From positions 30,296,001 to 30,360,000 of the forward strand of contig JAJKFL010000002.1 in assembly GCA_021186555.1 (NCBI GenBank): a DNA stretch of 64,000 nucleotides, given 5' to 3'. The notes beneath the pieces were generated by a model that did not search any database, was not told the origin of the DNA, and worked only from the letters and a program-made list of their open reading frames with translations. The position numbers and the translations under genes were made by a program. Source of the DNA: Reticulitermes speratus (Eukaryota > Arthropoda > Insecta > Blattodea > Rhinotermitidae). The first letter of the stretch is position 1; the number at the start of each line of letters is the position of its first letter. Shown piece after piece: positions 38,001-47,023 of this stretch.

Positions 38001-41000
38001 ACCAACATGTTGCAGTAAAGATATTTATTAAAAATTCTTTAAACGCTTTTTACACCCAGCCGGTTCTTACTTTCTGGACACGCTACATATTGTCCCATTT
38101 ATGCTTAGGTATCTCAAGTTGTTCCTTCATTTCAGATTTCCCAACCAAAATTCTATAGGCATTTATTTTATCTGCAATACATGAAGTGTATCTGCCCAAC
38201 TAACCAGCCATAATTTCACCAACGTAACGCATTAATATTTACTGATGACTGTACATTATGGACGTCATCAGTAAGCACTCTTTTCTGTTATCGTCCTACT
38301 TCCTCCTTCCAAGTGATAGATCCAAATATTACTTTCAGCGCCCTGTTTTCAATCACAATCAGTTTATACTTTTCCACTGTTGTGAGAAACCAGATTTAAC
38401 ATGCATATGAAACAGAAGATTTTATAGCTTGTTATATATTTTGGTCTTTAATTTTTAGGTGGGTAATAGAGATAGAAAAGATTCTGCAGTGAATAGTAGT
38501 GAACTTCCTTTTCAAATTTCCTTTTGATTATAGCAGTGGCAAATTCTGATCCAGAGGTTAGGTCTAGCATAAGGATACACAATGTGACGTAGTACTATTC
38601 TGCTAGACCTAACCTCTGTCTCAGGATTAACCACTATACTGTGCTTTTGATTTATTATGCCCGGTTCCCAAAGTTTGAATTTCTCCACGGCTCTTTATAC
38701 TCGTGTTACGTTTTGTTCCACATTCTGATGCCAGTGCCGACGAGGAGGGGGGCGGAAGCCGGTACAAATTACCGGAATCCGGCGGTCCGAAAAGAGTCCG
38801 GGGCCCGACTATGTTGCATATGTTTCTGTCTTTCTCGGTAGTATCATTATTTGTCTATTGTACAAATTAGCCCTTTCAGACCAAGCCCAAGTCACTCTAC
38901 AAATTAGAGGCAGTTTTCCGATTTAGTATAAAGATTTTTAGCCAGTCCAACCTAGCTGGGAGGCCCGAAAAAATTTTGTCACGCGGGACCGAACCCGCTC
39001 CTGGCTGCCCTGTCTGATTCAGAGACAAAATACCACTACCATTCCCAAGCGACTTCATTCCTTGTGGACCTCTGCATTTCAACAAATATTTTAGCACAGA
39101 TGCTGTTTTATAAAAACTTGTGTACTGTAGTGTTTGGTTATAAAAATTGCATGTGTGTTTTTAATATGCTGATCATTTCGGTTCAATGTGAAATTAATGT
39201 TTGTATATCCGTTATAGCACACAGTAATGTTTGATTTCGCACCCCTGCATTGAATTTTCTCTTACGTTCATATTTCTATTACAGTACTCATTCATTTTAC
39301 ATATATGTTACAGGTCAAGACAGAGGATAAGAAAGAGGAGACCTTACCTCACCAAACCTCAGTTACTAGTCATGACATTGTGCTGGGGCGTATTAAACGC
39401 ATTGGTGGCCAGTCATATGGTGGAAGTCTGGATACAATCCTCAGACATCAACCTAAAAGCCAGATGCAACAACAGTGTTCTCCACAGCAACCAAAAATTC
39501 CTCGAATAAAAGCAGTAGACAGAATGTTAGCTGTACACTATTTAGATAGTGCTGAAAACACCGAAATTCTGATAAGTCAGAATCAGAGTGGTGGCTTGGT
39601 AAATGAAGTACAATGTCCGAGTGAGTCTACATGTTTAATTTCAAAACATGAAGTTTTGATGCCAAATGGAAGAGAAGAAATTAAATGCAATGAAGTTTCA
39701 CTGCACACACCAGTGGCCACTTCATCAGACATTCAAGAAATTGAGACCAACGTTAAATTAAGAGGTGATGAAAGAAACAAAGAAACCAAAGCAGCAATTG
39801 TTGCAGTAGGTGAAAATCAAAATCACGAAAACCTTGATGTTGTAAGTATAAAAAAAACAAGGAAATCTACCACTGACTTTCTTGAAAATGAGAGATATGT
39901 ATGTTCCTTAGAAAATGAAGAAGAAATTCTTGTTGAAAATAAACTATATGAGAAGACAAAAGAAGTAGAAAATGAAGAAGAAGACAAACTGTATGAGGAA
40001 ACTAAGGAGATACAACAGAAAGATTATTGCTGTGAAGTTGAAAACAAACTGTATGAAAAGAATAAACCTGATAAAGAAGACAAACAGTATGACTCTCTAG
40101 AAGAGCTTAGTAGTTTCTCACAGTTACACAAGATTCCAGAGGATGAAAAAATGTATGAAGTTGTATCAGCTGCTGTAGATGCTGTAAAACAAGTTGAAGA
40201 AGATGAACAAAGTTTAGAAGATAAGGAGGAAGATGATTATTACTGCAGTTATGACAGATATTCACTTATGCGTGTATTGTCTGATCAGCGCAACAGCTCC
40301 TCCCCAGAACCTGATTTACCTCCTCGACCACCAGTGGATAGCAATGATTCACCTAAAAGTCACCGTACACACGAAGATACTAAAACTGATGATGAAGAAA
40401 CTGAGTACAGTGTATATTATGAAAGTACTGAAAGTAACAATACCAGCACTTCACCCCCACATTTATTATTGGCAAGTGGAGAAGGGTGTGAGAAAAAAGG
40501 GGTCCAAACTACGTGTAAGAATAAAGTTAAAGAAAAAGAAGTCGCCAAGGAAGGAATCGGTTTCCTCACAGGATGGAAATGATGACAATAAAAGAAAACG
40601 CAAGATTAGTTTTCTGCGTCGTATGTTGAAGCATTATCGCAAGAAGCCAGAATGTAATTCAGAGGCTGTAGTAATTTCTGATAACCATAGAATTAGTGAT
40701 GAGCCTGAGTATGAAAGTGTTGACTACTTGGCTTCGATATTGAAACATGAAGCCACTGAAGAGGAGCAGCCAGAGCATGCTCCTAGAAGTATAACAACTG
40801 AGAGTCTGGATAAAGCAGTGCTTAAAGACAAGCTGTTTGGAACGAAGAATCTTCTGACGGAACAAGCTATGAATGAGTTAAAGATGAAACTAAAGGGCCG
40901 AGATAATGCAACTCGGATTGAACCAGCTATCTCTGCCAAAGAGGTGAGATGGAACAACAATTCGATTTGATTCACTTACACTCTCGTCTTGGTTTTGTCC

Positions 41001-44000
41001 TAGGTGGTGAGTTAAGGCTATTCAGAAAACAGTTTTCACCATGTCCTAGGAATTGCACTACTTTGGGTTTTCCCTGACCAATACTCAGTGTTTGAGTTGT
41101 ATTTCTTGGGCAACAGATACCTGATTTTCAAAAGATATAACATAATTTTCTCAATGTTGTATCTCCAAGAGGAGCAGTTTTTTATTTACCATTTTTTTCT
41201 ATGATGTGCTATTTTGGAGAAAAAGGGTAGGACAGTCAGACAGACGGAGAGATATGTGGCATCTGCCATACTTTGAAATATCATTTGAAATGACTTTCTG
41301 AGAAGTCTTTCAGTATTATACTCAGAAGATATGAAGACAAAATCATACTTTTCTACATGCTTTAAACAACAAGAAATTTTACAAAGTCTGTAGAAAAAAA
41401 ATGTATATATCTCTAGAATTTTACAATGTAACATATATTTATTGTAATTTTTTGTCTCTTGTTCATGTACTTGTCAAGGAAAGCATAGCTCTGTTAAGTA
41501 TGTTGTGATGTATTATTTCACAGGACAATAAGAAGCATGAAGATGTATCATCAAATGAAATACTGGGGAAGAAGCCTGTTCCTACTCCAAGATCAAACAA
41601 GGGAAGGGTGAATCAGGACAAAAAAGGTCAGTTGAAATATGTTAATGCTCCATTTGCCACCCACAAACATATCCTTGAAACCAGTCACCCTTCAATCCTT
41701 ATTCTATCTTTGGTTTATTCAACATTTCTTACACTTTACAAATAGCAATGTGTGCTAGTTCCATAATTTACATCATTTACATTATCTTGTAACCTCTGAA
41801 ACTCAAGTTTATAAAATTGGGAAAAATTTAAGCAATTTTTTTGAACAACAAATTTAAATGGACAGTAGTTGTCTGTATTAACCCTGTTCTCACTTGCGTA
41901 TATTCATAATTGTCCCAAGTAATATGTATGTAGGCGTGACAAAATGACATTGGAATTTGGAATTTTTCATATCTCTCACACACCACGACAGATATAAAAT
42001 GTTATGTATAGCACAGTGTAATTTCCTCCTGTCTGTAGTAACTGGCTCTGCACACTCCTGACTCTCGTGCTGAAGGATAAAAGAATGCATCAGGAAGTTA
42101 ATACAGTTCCATATTATGTGACATGTTAAAACATGTGATAATTGTATTCTTTTTAGACGTTGTGGTTGTGTCCTCAAGATATCGATGCCATGACAGCATC
42201 ACTCGAGAAAATAAACCACCAAGTCTTCCACCACGTAGAGTTGCAAGACCTCGCTCTCCATGGCATGATGTACCTAAAAATAATTCTCCTGTTTATGGTA
42301 ACTTTCAAGATCTTGGCATAATTACCGGAGAGAAAAAAGAAGATAAGAATATAGAATCTCCTGAACCAACATTTGAAAAACTGTCAACACCACAATTGAG
42401 TGAATGTGATCAGGAGTTTCAAGATGAACTCTTAGGTACACATCGTGGTTTTGTTTATGTTCAAAATAAGTGGAAGGCTGCAGAGAAGTCAAATGAAAGG
42501 TTCCATGACCAACAAGGAAATAAAGGAAAGTCTTCATTTCAGAGGTCACCACAGAAGGAGATTCTCCCTGGGAAATGTAGCAATACGGACGAAGTTGAGG
42601 TTAAACATGTGAGAATTACAAGCAGTGATCATACCAGGAGTGATATTTTGGGTCATGAACATAAAGCTGATTCTGTGCTTGTTGCAAATACAGGGAGTTT
42701 GGACATTTGTAGTGATGTTTACAGGGAGCATTTATCTGCAAAAATAATGACCAAGGATTTCAACTTACAAACTGAAAAACTTACGGCAAAAGATGGTGAT
42801 TTAAGTGACACTTATTCTCAGATGGTAGATAATGAATTAAGTTGTGAAAATGGGGAAAGACCAGAGGTACCAAAGAACAGCGCTGAACTCGAATTTAATG
42901 GCAATCTTAAAGTGAAAGTAGGATGTACAAAAACAAAACACAGTGACACATGTGATGACAGAATTGTTAATAACATTAAGGGAAACCATAGAACCTTTGA
43001 TTCAAACACAACACATCATGAAGATTTTTCAGAGGACATATCTGTAACTCTCAGAAAATCCCAAACTCATACAATGTCTGTGTGTAACAGAAGTGAAATT
43101 CTCTCTAATGAAACTGAAAAGAATGAAAGCTTTTCTTCTAGTCTTTGTCACAATGCAACAGACTCCAAAGAGCTGAAAGAGGAAACAAAGGAGAAGGCAC
43201 ATATTACAATTAATGACTGTGTTTGCAGTGATTCTTCTAGTATTTCAACAGATTCTTTAGTGTCAGAGGAAATTAAAACTCTGTGTAACACTGCTTGCAA
43301 TCAGAAGATACTGCTAAATGGAATGGCTAAAGATTTTTCTGACAGAGCACTAGACACAACAGAGACTGCAGGTTACAAGGACACAACACCTCATTTGCAT
43401 CGTCACTCAGATGAGCTGAACCTCCTGCTGGCACAGCTAGCCGAGATCACATCTGCTCCCTTGCTGCCTCATGGTGTAGCCAGTAGTCTTGTTGACATTC
43501 CCGAGGCCAGGAAACCAAAGCCTGAAGCCAATGAGCCATCACAGCTTGGTTCAACCCAACAAGAATCGGTACAAAAAGAACTGCTATAAGATAAAGTGCA
43601 TGTCTATTAAAAGGTCACTTGAGGTAAAGCAACATTTCTCGAATTTTCATCTCTCTTTGCAGTGTATATAGCCTGTATGCTGAGCAGTAACTATATTATT
43701 TTTAAAACAGCACTAATACTGTACAAAGCACAATTTCATACTTTGATCCTTCAGAAACCTGTGGGTATTTTTCAGTTTTTAAAGAAACATTGTAATATGT
43801 GACATTTGTGAGCATTTATTAAAATTCCAGGTACATTTGGCATGCTTAAATTATGCATGATAAATTGAGTCAGTGGCCAGTATCATATATATAATTTGCT
43901 TGTACTCTAGATGTTTGATCTTTGTTCAAGTTTACCATTGCTTACAGCTTGGATTAATTTGGTAAGAAGTTGGGCATAAGGTTGTTCCTCACGTTAATTT

Positions 44001-46200
44001 ACTTGTGAAATGAAAAATTACTTTTTGGCTTTCATAGAGACGCTATGCTTCAGCAGGAACCAGAGTAGAATTAGGAGAAGTAAGTTAAAAATTAATTAAA
44101 TTAAAATTAAGTAAAGCAAATTACTTCAGCTCTAGCAAAAAACATAATAAATGTTTTTGTAACAATATTATGAGCAAACATAAAGTGTAAATTTTTTCAT
44201 TATGTAGTTTTCTTCATTCTGATTGTGCTTAATCTCGTACAGGCTGAAACACTTTTCATCTGTACTTTGTTTTAATATGCAAATTTATGTTTTTCAGACT
44301 ATGAGATAATATTTAATAATAATAATAGTAATAATAATAATAAATCAGGCAAAAACTTTAGTATGTTTTAGCCGTTGTGTTTTAGTGCTAAGGTTAAGAA
44401 TGTGTGGAAATATACCTCTACTCTGCCATATGCCTTAATGGCTTGCATAGGGATACCTTTAATATCCCTTAACCGCTGTTATAAAAGTCTTTCCTGGTTG
44501 ATTCTGTCCATAGAAATCTATGCAGTAGGAAAATAGGCTTTATAAATTCTGCTGGAAACTGCATGTCTGTAAATGAAACCAGTAAATAATATGAACTCTG
44601 CTATAATACTCCTGTGTATTTTTTCTGACACCTATCAAGTGGAAAAAATTTGATTCAAAGTTTAAATTTTATGTCAGAATCTGCGTAGGTGGCCATTATT
44701 TATTTTAGTCTTACAGTTTCGATTATCTGAAGAACAAGAAATATGATTCTTATGAATTCAACAAAAATAGAACTTCTCAGAAATTGCTAGTTATTACGCA
44801 CAGTAGTGGATTAATTATTTATGCAATGCTAGTGTACTGTTAACATGGCCTGGTAGTAATTTTTAAATTTACTGTGCTGTAATCTAGAATTGAAGTGTTA
44901 AGAAGTCATATAAACAATTTATTTGCACAATAAATATTAATTTTGGCTTTAAAGGACTTCTCATTATCCCTTGTGTTGAAAAATTCATAATTTTTGACTG
45001 CTGTATTATTATTCAGTGAAAGTAGATGTAATGATGGTTTCTTTTTATGCATATGAACTTCTTGTGTTAATGTTGTTTTTATGTACACATATAATTTATA
45101 TCAGATACAAGAAGTGAGTAACTATGTTATACAGCAAATTCTTCTGTCCCAATTTATCAAGAATCCCACATATCTGAATTTATTCATTGTGTATCTATAT
45201 TGTGTTTTGACATTGCTGTCTGTTATGTAACTCACTAGTTTGTGCTGGGCCCCATAAGGAGGAGACGCCACTCAGATCCTGACTATGATGTGCCCCGCCC
45301 ACATGGCTCACTGCTGCATCTGTTACTACCCAATGGAACGTCCTCCCACTCTGGTGATCAAAGACAATCAGGACAAGAAAGTGATGCCATAGAGGCTACA
45401 CGTTTCTTTGGAGAAGTGGATATGTCGAGCAGTTCTGCACATTCCAGGTATTGTGTGTATTATTCTAATTAAGGAATTCCAAAACTCAGGTTTGCAACCC
45501 AAACAAGTGCCTTCTGTAGGGCCATGAACTTCCAAAATAATGAAGCTTCCTACGTTCTGTGTTCAACAATGTAACATTATTCAGAAAAATATAAAACTGA
45601 AATAAATAGATCAATTTCATATAAATTTTATCCTAAGTATGTATTTTATTTGTATATTATGCTACAAAAATGCAGTGATTTGTTGGGGTGCTGCCTAGGT
45701 ACTGGTATTCCTTAGGTTGGGAGGCCAATTTTATTAACTATTTTCACAGTGGACAGGAAGTCTGAGAACAACTGTTTTAAAATGAGGTACTGAGAAGCAG
45801 GAGTATACTATATTTCTTAGAATTATGTAAATATAATTTATGTAGTGTGAACTCACGGTGCATTAAATATTTTGATTAATGAAGAAAAAATCATTTTATG
45901 TTTAATAATATGTAGGTGGATATATTTAACTAAAATGAATATTAGCTGCGTATATCACGGTGCTTATTTAGTTGCTATCGATCCAACCCTCTTATAGCCT
46001 AAATGTTCAACGATACTCACGTAACCTGTCCTTCCAGGCATAAGCGTCCATGTTTTCTTAATGCAGGAGAATTACTTTCTACTTTGTATGCTATAGTAGG
46101 TTCTATAATATGGCCAAATTGTGCTTTTTTACTTGTTTGTTCTAGTTTGTGATTTATATGTCTTGACATGAAATAAAATATAAAAGTTAATTGGTGTTTG

Positions 46201-46245
<45 letters not shown>

Positions 46246-46501
46246 CATAGAGAGAGGGGAGAGAGAGAGATAAATGAGGTAAAGTCTTGAATTAGATGTC
46301 TGGCTCATCAGTGCTCAAGAGTTTTAAAAATTTGTGCCATGGCTATAAATATTTGTGCAAGTCTATGGTGCTACAGTAATAATGACTTATATTTACAGCT
46401 TGAGCCTCAGGGACCGTGTGATATCAGAAGATGATGAACAATCGGATCTAAGCTACTATGTAAGCATGGCACCAGACTCTTTAGAAGTGCCTCTAAATTA
46501 G
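25944..46501 (+). CDS. PH-domain adaptor-like protein, 8-exon gene
   Basis: Eight coding exons: 25944-26044, 34502-34723, 34978-35124, 39314-40943, 41524-41626, 42157-43568, 45239-45447, 46399-46501. Every junction from exon 2 to exon 8 is GT-AG and phase-consistent. The protein would be about 1,308 residues. A PH domain spans roughly residues 24-135: 'MAGYLDKKGK', 'TWKRYWFVLK', 'LLLYYKSQ', and a C-terminal helix with invariant Trp in 'EQWLKALLES'. The rest is acidic, charged and probably disordered, with PxxP motifs (LPPRPP in exon 4, PPSLPPRR in exon 6), a basic patch (KRKRKISFLRRMLKHYRKK) and YDVP in exon 7. PH plus PxxP plus a tyrosine motif suggests a membrane-recruited signalling scaffold like Gab, Dok or IRS, but no orthologue is recognised. 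Two one-base frame breaks (exon 1 end, exon 4) need correction. Confidence 0.82.
27380..27640 (-). repeat. SINE family B copy
   Basis: 'ggtaaagttgtccttgtgg', 'ttcttaacctcggcagtgg', 'aggtgagtcgtcagcttcac', 'ggtggctggatgggaaccgg', 'ccggtctggacgttttggag'. Close match to 60720-60950. Confidence 0.65.
28790..29045 (+). repeat. GAAAC-hairpin family copy, long
   Basis: Begins with 'cacagcggtgttgatgaagat' (shared with 54196-54220), then 'tgggacatgacgtcatgtcg', 'gttgtttcggagg', and ends 'tctacagtcattatta'. The hairpin on the minus strand is GGAG-loop-CCTCC followed by GAAAC (28903-28924). This is the fullest copy in the window. Confidence 0.6.
29078..29310 (+). repeat. SINE family B copy with tRNA-like head
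   Basis: Head has an A-box-like 'ggataacgtagttggtgtag' and a B-box-like 'ggagttcgattctc' near 29137-29150. Body is the inverse of the other family B copies ('ccggggataaagcggtcag', 'gtgaagctgacctc'). Confidence 0.65.
29760..30012 (-). repeat. SINE family C copy, near full length
   Basis: Includes the body ('cggcccctagtgggccttctc', 'cacaccacactcggtagg') and, on the minus strand, the tRNA-like head with B-box-like 'gggagcgaatcccgtc'. It is the inverse of 19815-20095. Confidence 0.7.
30740..31160 (-). mobile_element. LINE reverse transcriptase tail remnant
   Basis: The minus-strand frame at 30967-31158 reads 'TLPVVLYGFQFLSLMLRKEHRIKVFEK' (given here in overlapping short form: LPVVLYG, LSLMLRKEHR, IKVFEKGCRGKILG). 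This is the familiar 'vvLYG.e.WsltlreehrlrvFe....rkI.G' segment after the RT domain of arthropod LINEs. It is truncated and has lost the conserved GCETW. Confidence 0.65.
32170..32360. repeat. Interspersed repeat, copy 2 of a pair
   Basis: Matches 23590-23800 in the same order and orientation ('gtctgtccgtccgcatgg', 'ataaaatttgatgttttgag', 'actgtcgagaaaatccaag', 'acatggagacctatgtaca'). Confidence 0.6.
32470..32700 (+). repeat. Interspersed repeat of blattodean type
   Basis: An open frame reads 'IIRRMRSACWMTRARHT' and later 'SYTYIACFV'. I recall very similar strings at the ends of many spurious predicted proteins from cockroach and termite genomes, so this is probably a high-copy element. That recollection cannot be verified here. 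Confidence 0.45.
33935..34080. repeat. GAAAC-hairpin family copy, foldback
   Basis: Starts 'ggtaccaacattttggagga', continues 'ctacctccagc' and 'ctcgaagatggaggcacc', and ends with 'ttacatcccagaagactgtg', which is the inverse of the family's 'cttctgggatgtgac' block. Two opposite orientations are therefore fused here. Confidence 0.5.
34502..34723 (+). CDS. PH-domain gene, exon 2
   Basis: Acceptor 'cttaataccag', donor GTAAGT at 34724, phase 0 at both ends, 74 codons. It codes for the core of the PH domain: 'TWKRYWFVLKDQLLLYYKS' (strands 1-3), 'CRGSLNMGLVSSVRPG' and 'GFTIEVETRTQVIVL'. The basic residues in the first strands (K, R in TWKRYW) sit where phosphoinositide-binding PH domains carry ligand-binding residues; binding itself is inference. 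Confidence 0.92.
34978..35124 (+). CDS. PH-domain gene, exon 3
   Basis: Acceptor 'gtggttgcttccag', donor GTATAG, 49 codons, phase 0 at both ends. It opens with 'RTKNRSLQEQWLKALLESM', the last loop and C-terminal alpha helix of the PH domain with its conserved Trp, then a short linker ending 'ENLPVVEE'. Confidence 0.92.
35961..37660 (-). mobile_element. LINE with reverse transcriptase, 5'-truncated
   Basis: Minus-strand open frames, broken three or more times, give an RT in order: 'NYRPISILS' and 'SKILEKLVYNRL' near 37560-37660, 'QNGFRKNKSTETA' near 37490, 'FFDLTKAYDVLDHNIL' near 37380, 'GPLLFLLYINDLP' near 37180, and the catalytic 'FADDT' at about 37104-37118, then the thumb and tail to 36293. 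This is the order of a non-LTR RT of the jockey/CR1 type. Its 3' end (left side) carries (TTGTA)n at 35962-35999. No endonuclease domain remains. A C17A8 homopolymer at 36684-36708 lies within the body. It is not active. Confidence 0.85.
35962..35999. repeat. (TTGTA)n tail of LINE
   Basis: About seven pentamer repeats at the 3' end of the minus-strand LINE, probably part of its 3' tail. Confidence 0.85.
37661..38092 (+). pseudogene. mariner transposase remnant, internally deleted
   Basis: The plus-strand frame starts 'MNKGNMRRWCRLFREG', a mariner helix-turn-helix-like segment, and then passes almost directly to the C-terminal region 'NWEIFEHPPYIPHLASGDYR' and 'KIFLAGQSLRSDQE', ending at 37928. 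The 'HPPYsPDLAPsDy' block normally holds the third catalytic Asp; here one Asp is lost (PHLASGDY), and the first two catalytic Asps are in the deleted part. The 3' end runs to about 38092 ('ccggttcttactttctggac'). The LINE begins at its left edge, suggesting insertion into the mariner copy. Confidence 0.75.
38100..38420 (-). mobile_element. Weak LINE tail remnant
   Basis: Minus-strand text resembles the LINE tail region ('...cagggcgctgaaagtaa', 'aaccagtgaagg'-like). No clean protein motif is readable, so this is a guess from position and composition. Confidence 0.3.
38534..38636. mobile_element. Foldback MITE, copy 1
   Basis: A 103-bp near-palindrome. The left arm 'gatccagaggttaggtctag' has its inverse on the right, 'ctagacctaacctctg'. 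It starts 'cagtggcaaattctgatcc' and ends 'tcaggattaaccacta'. It matches 57234-57335. CAGTGGC ends suggest a hAT-type relation, but no clear 8-bp duplication was found. Confidence 0.7.
38880..39070 (-). repeat. Possible tRNA-derived SINE
   Basis: The minus strand carries a B-box-like 'gggttcggtcccgcg' near 38985-38999, within 'ctgaatcagacagggcagcc' context. Only one copy is seen in this window, so class is tentative. Confidence 0.4.
39314..40943 (+). CDS. PH-domain gene, exon 4 (large, frame-shifted)
   Basis: Acceptor 'tatatgttacag', donor GTGAGA, phase 0 at both ends once one base is discounted. Starts 'VKTEDKKEETLPHQ', then a basic conserved-looking segment 'VLGRIKRIGGQSYGGSLD'. The middle has an acidic imperfect repeat of 'NKLYEK'-like units (about 39940-40090), then 'DYYCSYDRYSLMRVLSD', then the proline motif 'PDLPPRPP' (about 40312-40335). 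After the A6G4 run at 40493-40502 the frame must move by one base to stay open, giving 'SKLRVRIKLKKKKS', 'KRKRKISFLRRMLKHYRKK', 'PEYESVDYLASILKHE' and 'AISAKE'. An unshifted ribosome would stop at 40580-40582 (WK-stop). Confidence 0.85.
41524..41626 (+). CDS. PH-domain gene, exon 5
   Basis: Acceptor 'gtattatttcacag', donor GTCAGT, enters at phase 0 and leaves at phase 1. Reads 'DNKKHEDVSSNEILGKKP' then 'TPRSNKGRVNQDKK', a short basic, Pro- and Ser-containing segment. The phase-1 end pairs exactly with exon 6. Confidence 0.85.
41627..42156 (+). other. PH gene intron 5
   Basis: A 530-bp intron with no recognised content. Intron 4 (40944-41523) is likewise unremarkable. Confidence 0.7.
42157..43568 (+). 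CDS. PH-domain gene, exon 6 (large)
   Basis: Acceptor 'gtattctttttag'; codon completed from exon 5 gives 'DVVVVSSRYRCHDS'. An early proline/arginine cluster, 'KPPSLPPRRVARPRSP', offers class-II-type SH3 ligands, followed by 'SPVYGNFQDLG'. The long middle is hydrophilic, rich in N, S, T, E, K and probably disordered. Near the end, 'DELNLLLAQLAEITSAPLL' forms the only clear hydrophobic/amphipathic helix candidate. The donor is GTACAA at 43569 (weak). If unspliced, the frame continues seven codons to TAA at 43587-43589, an alternative C-terminus. Confidence 0.85.
43590..45238 (+). other. PH gene intron 6, no recognised content
   Basis: AT-rich intron with an AAT microsatellite at about 44320-44343. 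AATAAA occurs near 44146, which could serve a short transcript ending in the exon 6 extension. Confidence 0.5.
45239..45447 (+). CDS. PH-domain gene, exon 7
   Basis: Acceptor 'gtaactcactag' (weak pyrimidine tract), donor GTATTG, phase 0 in and phase 2 out. Reads 'FVLGPIRRRRHSDPDYDVPRP', with RRRRHS resembling a basophilic kinase or 14-3-3 site and YDVP (45284-45295) matching the pTyr-x-x-Pro ligand preferred by Crk-type SH2 domains. Then 'HGSLLHLLLPNG' and 'IEATRFFGEVDMSSSS'. Binding is inferred from motifs only. Confidence 0.85.
46207..46244. repeat. (GT)n microsatellite
   Basis: Perfect GT run in intron 7 of the PH gene, followed by a GA-rich tract. Confidence 0.95.
46399..46501 (+). CDS. 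PH-domain gene, exon 8 (terminal)
   Basis: Acceptor 'cttatatttacag' ends at 46398. The split codon AG|C gives Ser, then 'LSLRDRVISEDDEQSDLSYY', 'VSMAPDSLEVPLN' and TAG at 46499-46501. The phase-2 entry fits exon 7 exactly, which supports the whole 3' end of the model. Confidence 0.88.
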
Positions 46502-46806
46502 CATATGGAAGGAAGCATGTAATCTTCTAAAAAGGGAATCACAGATAATTTATTTTATACAAAAATGTTATAAACAATCTTGTTTACAGTGATATGTATT
46601 AAACACATGTATATTTATCATTTTCATTGTTAAAATTCAATTAATGATTTTTATTTTAATTTGAAGTTTGGACTGATTTATTTATCAAAAACAGACCTTT
46701 GTTATTTCTTATTTTATAATGCAGTTCACATTTTGTTCATCTATTCACTCCTTTTATTTCTGTTACAACGTCCTCATTTTAATGGACTGCTGTTCTTATG
46801 AATGTG

Positions 46807-46812
46807 AATAAA
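46807..46812 (+). promoter_or_regulatory. Polyadenylation signal AATAAA
   Basis: Canonical hexamer about 305 bp after the PH gene stop codon. A second candidate lies at 47018-47023. Which one is used cannot be told from sequence. Confidence 0.45.
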
Positions 46813-47023
46813 TCAGTCCTGTAGAGGTAAAATATAATGAATTTTTCACATAATTGTAGGAAAGATGTATGATTTGTGAAATGTGAAGTGTATAATTCTG
46901 TTTCAGTATTGCAGGTATTTGTTACCACACCCTTAAACATGTATGACTCATTTCAAAATAATTGATCTGCTAAATGAATACCTAACATGAGCATCTCTAC
47001 TTGACATGGTATTTTGCAATAAA

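Larger units (their letters stand above)
35125..39313 (+). other. PH gene intron 3, transposon-rich
   Basis: A 4.19-kb intron holding a LINE with RT, a mariner remnant, a LINE tail remnant, a foldback MITE and a SINE, annotated separately. 35125-35960 and 38640-38880 hold no recognised gene; 35530-35610 has a weak LINE-like 'cttgtcctgagccaga' segment. Confidence 0.6.

Noticed and set aside
40515..40571. Intron as an explanation of the exon 4 frame jump
   Set aside because: It is 57 bp long, a multiple of three, so splicing cannot restore the frame; from the first frame it would create TGA.
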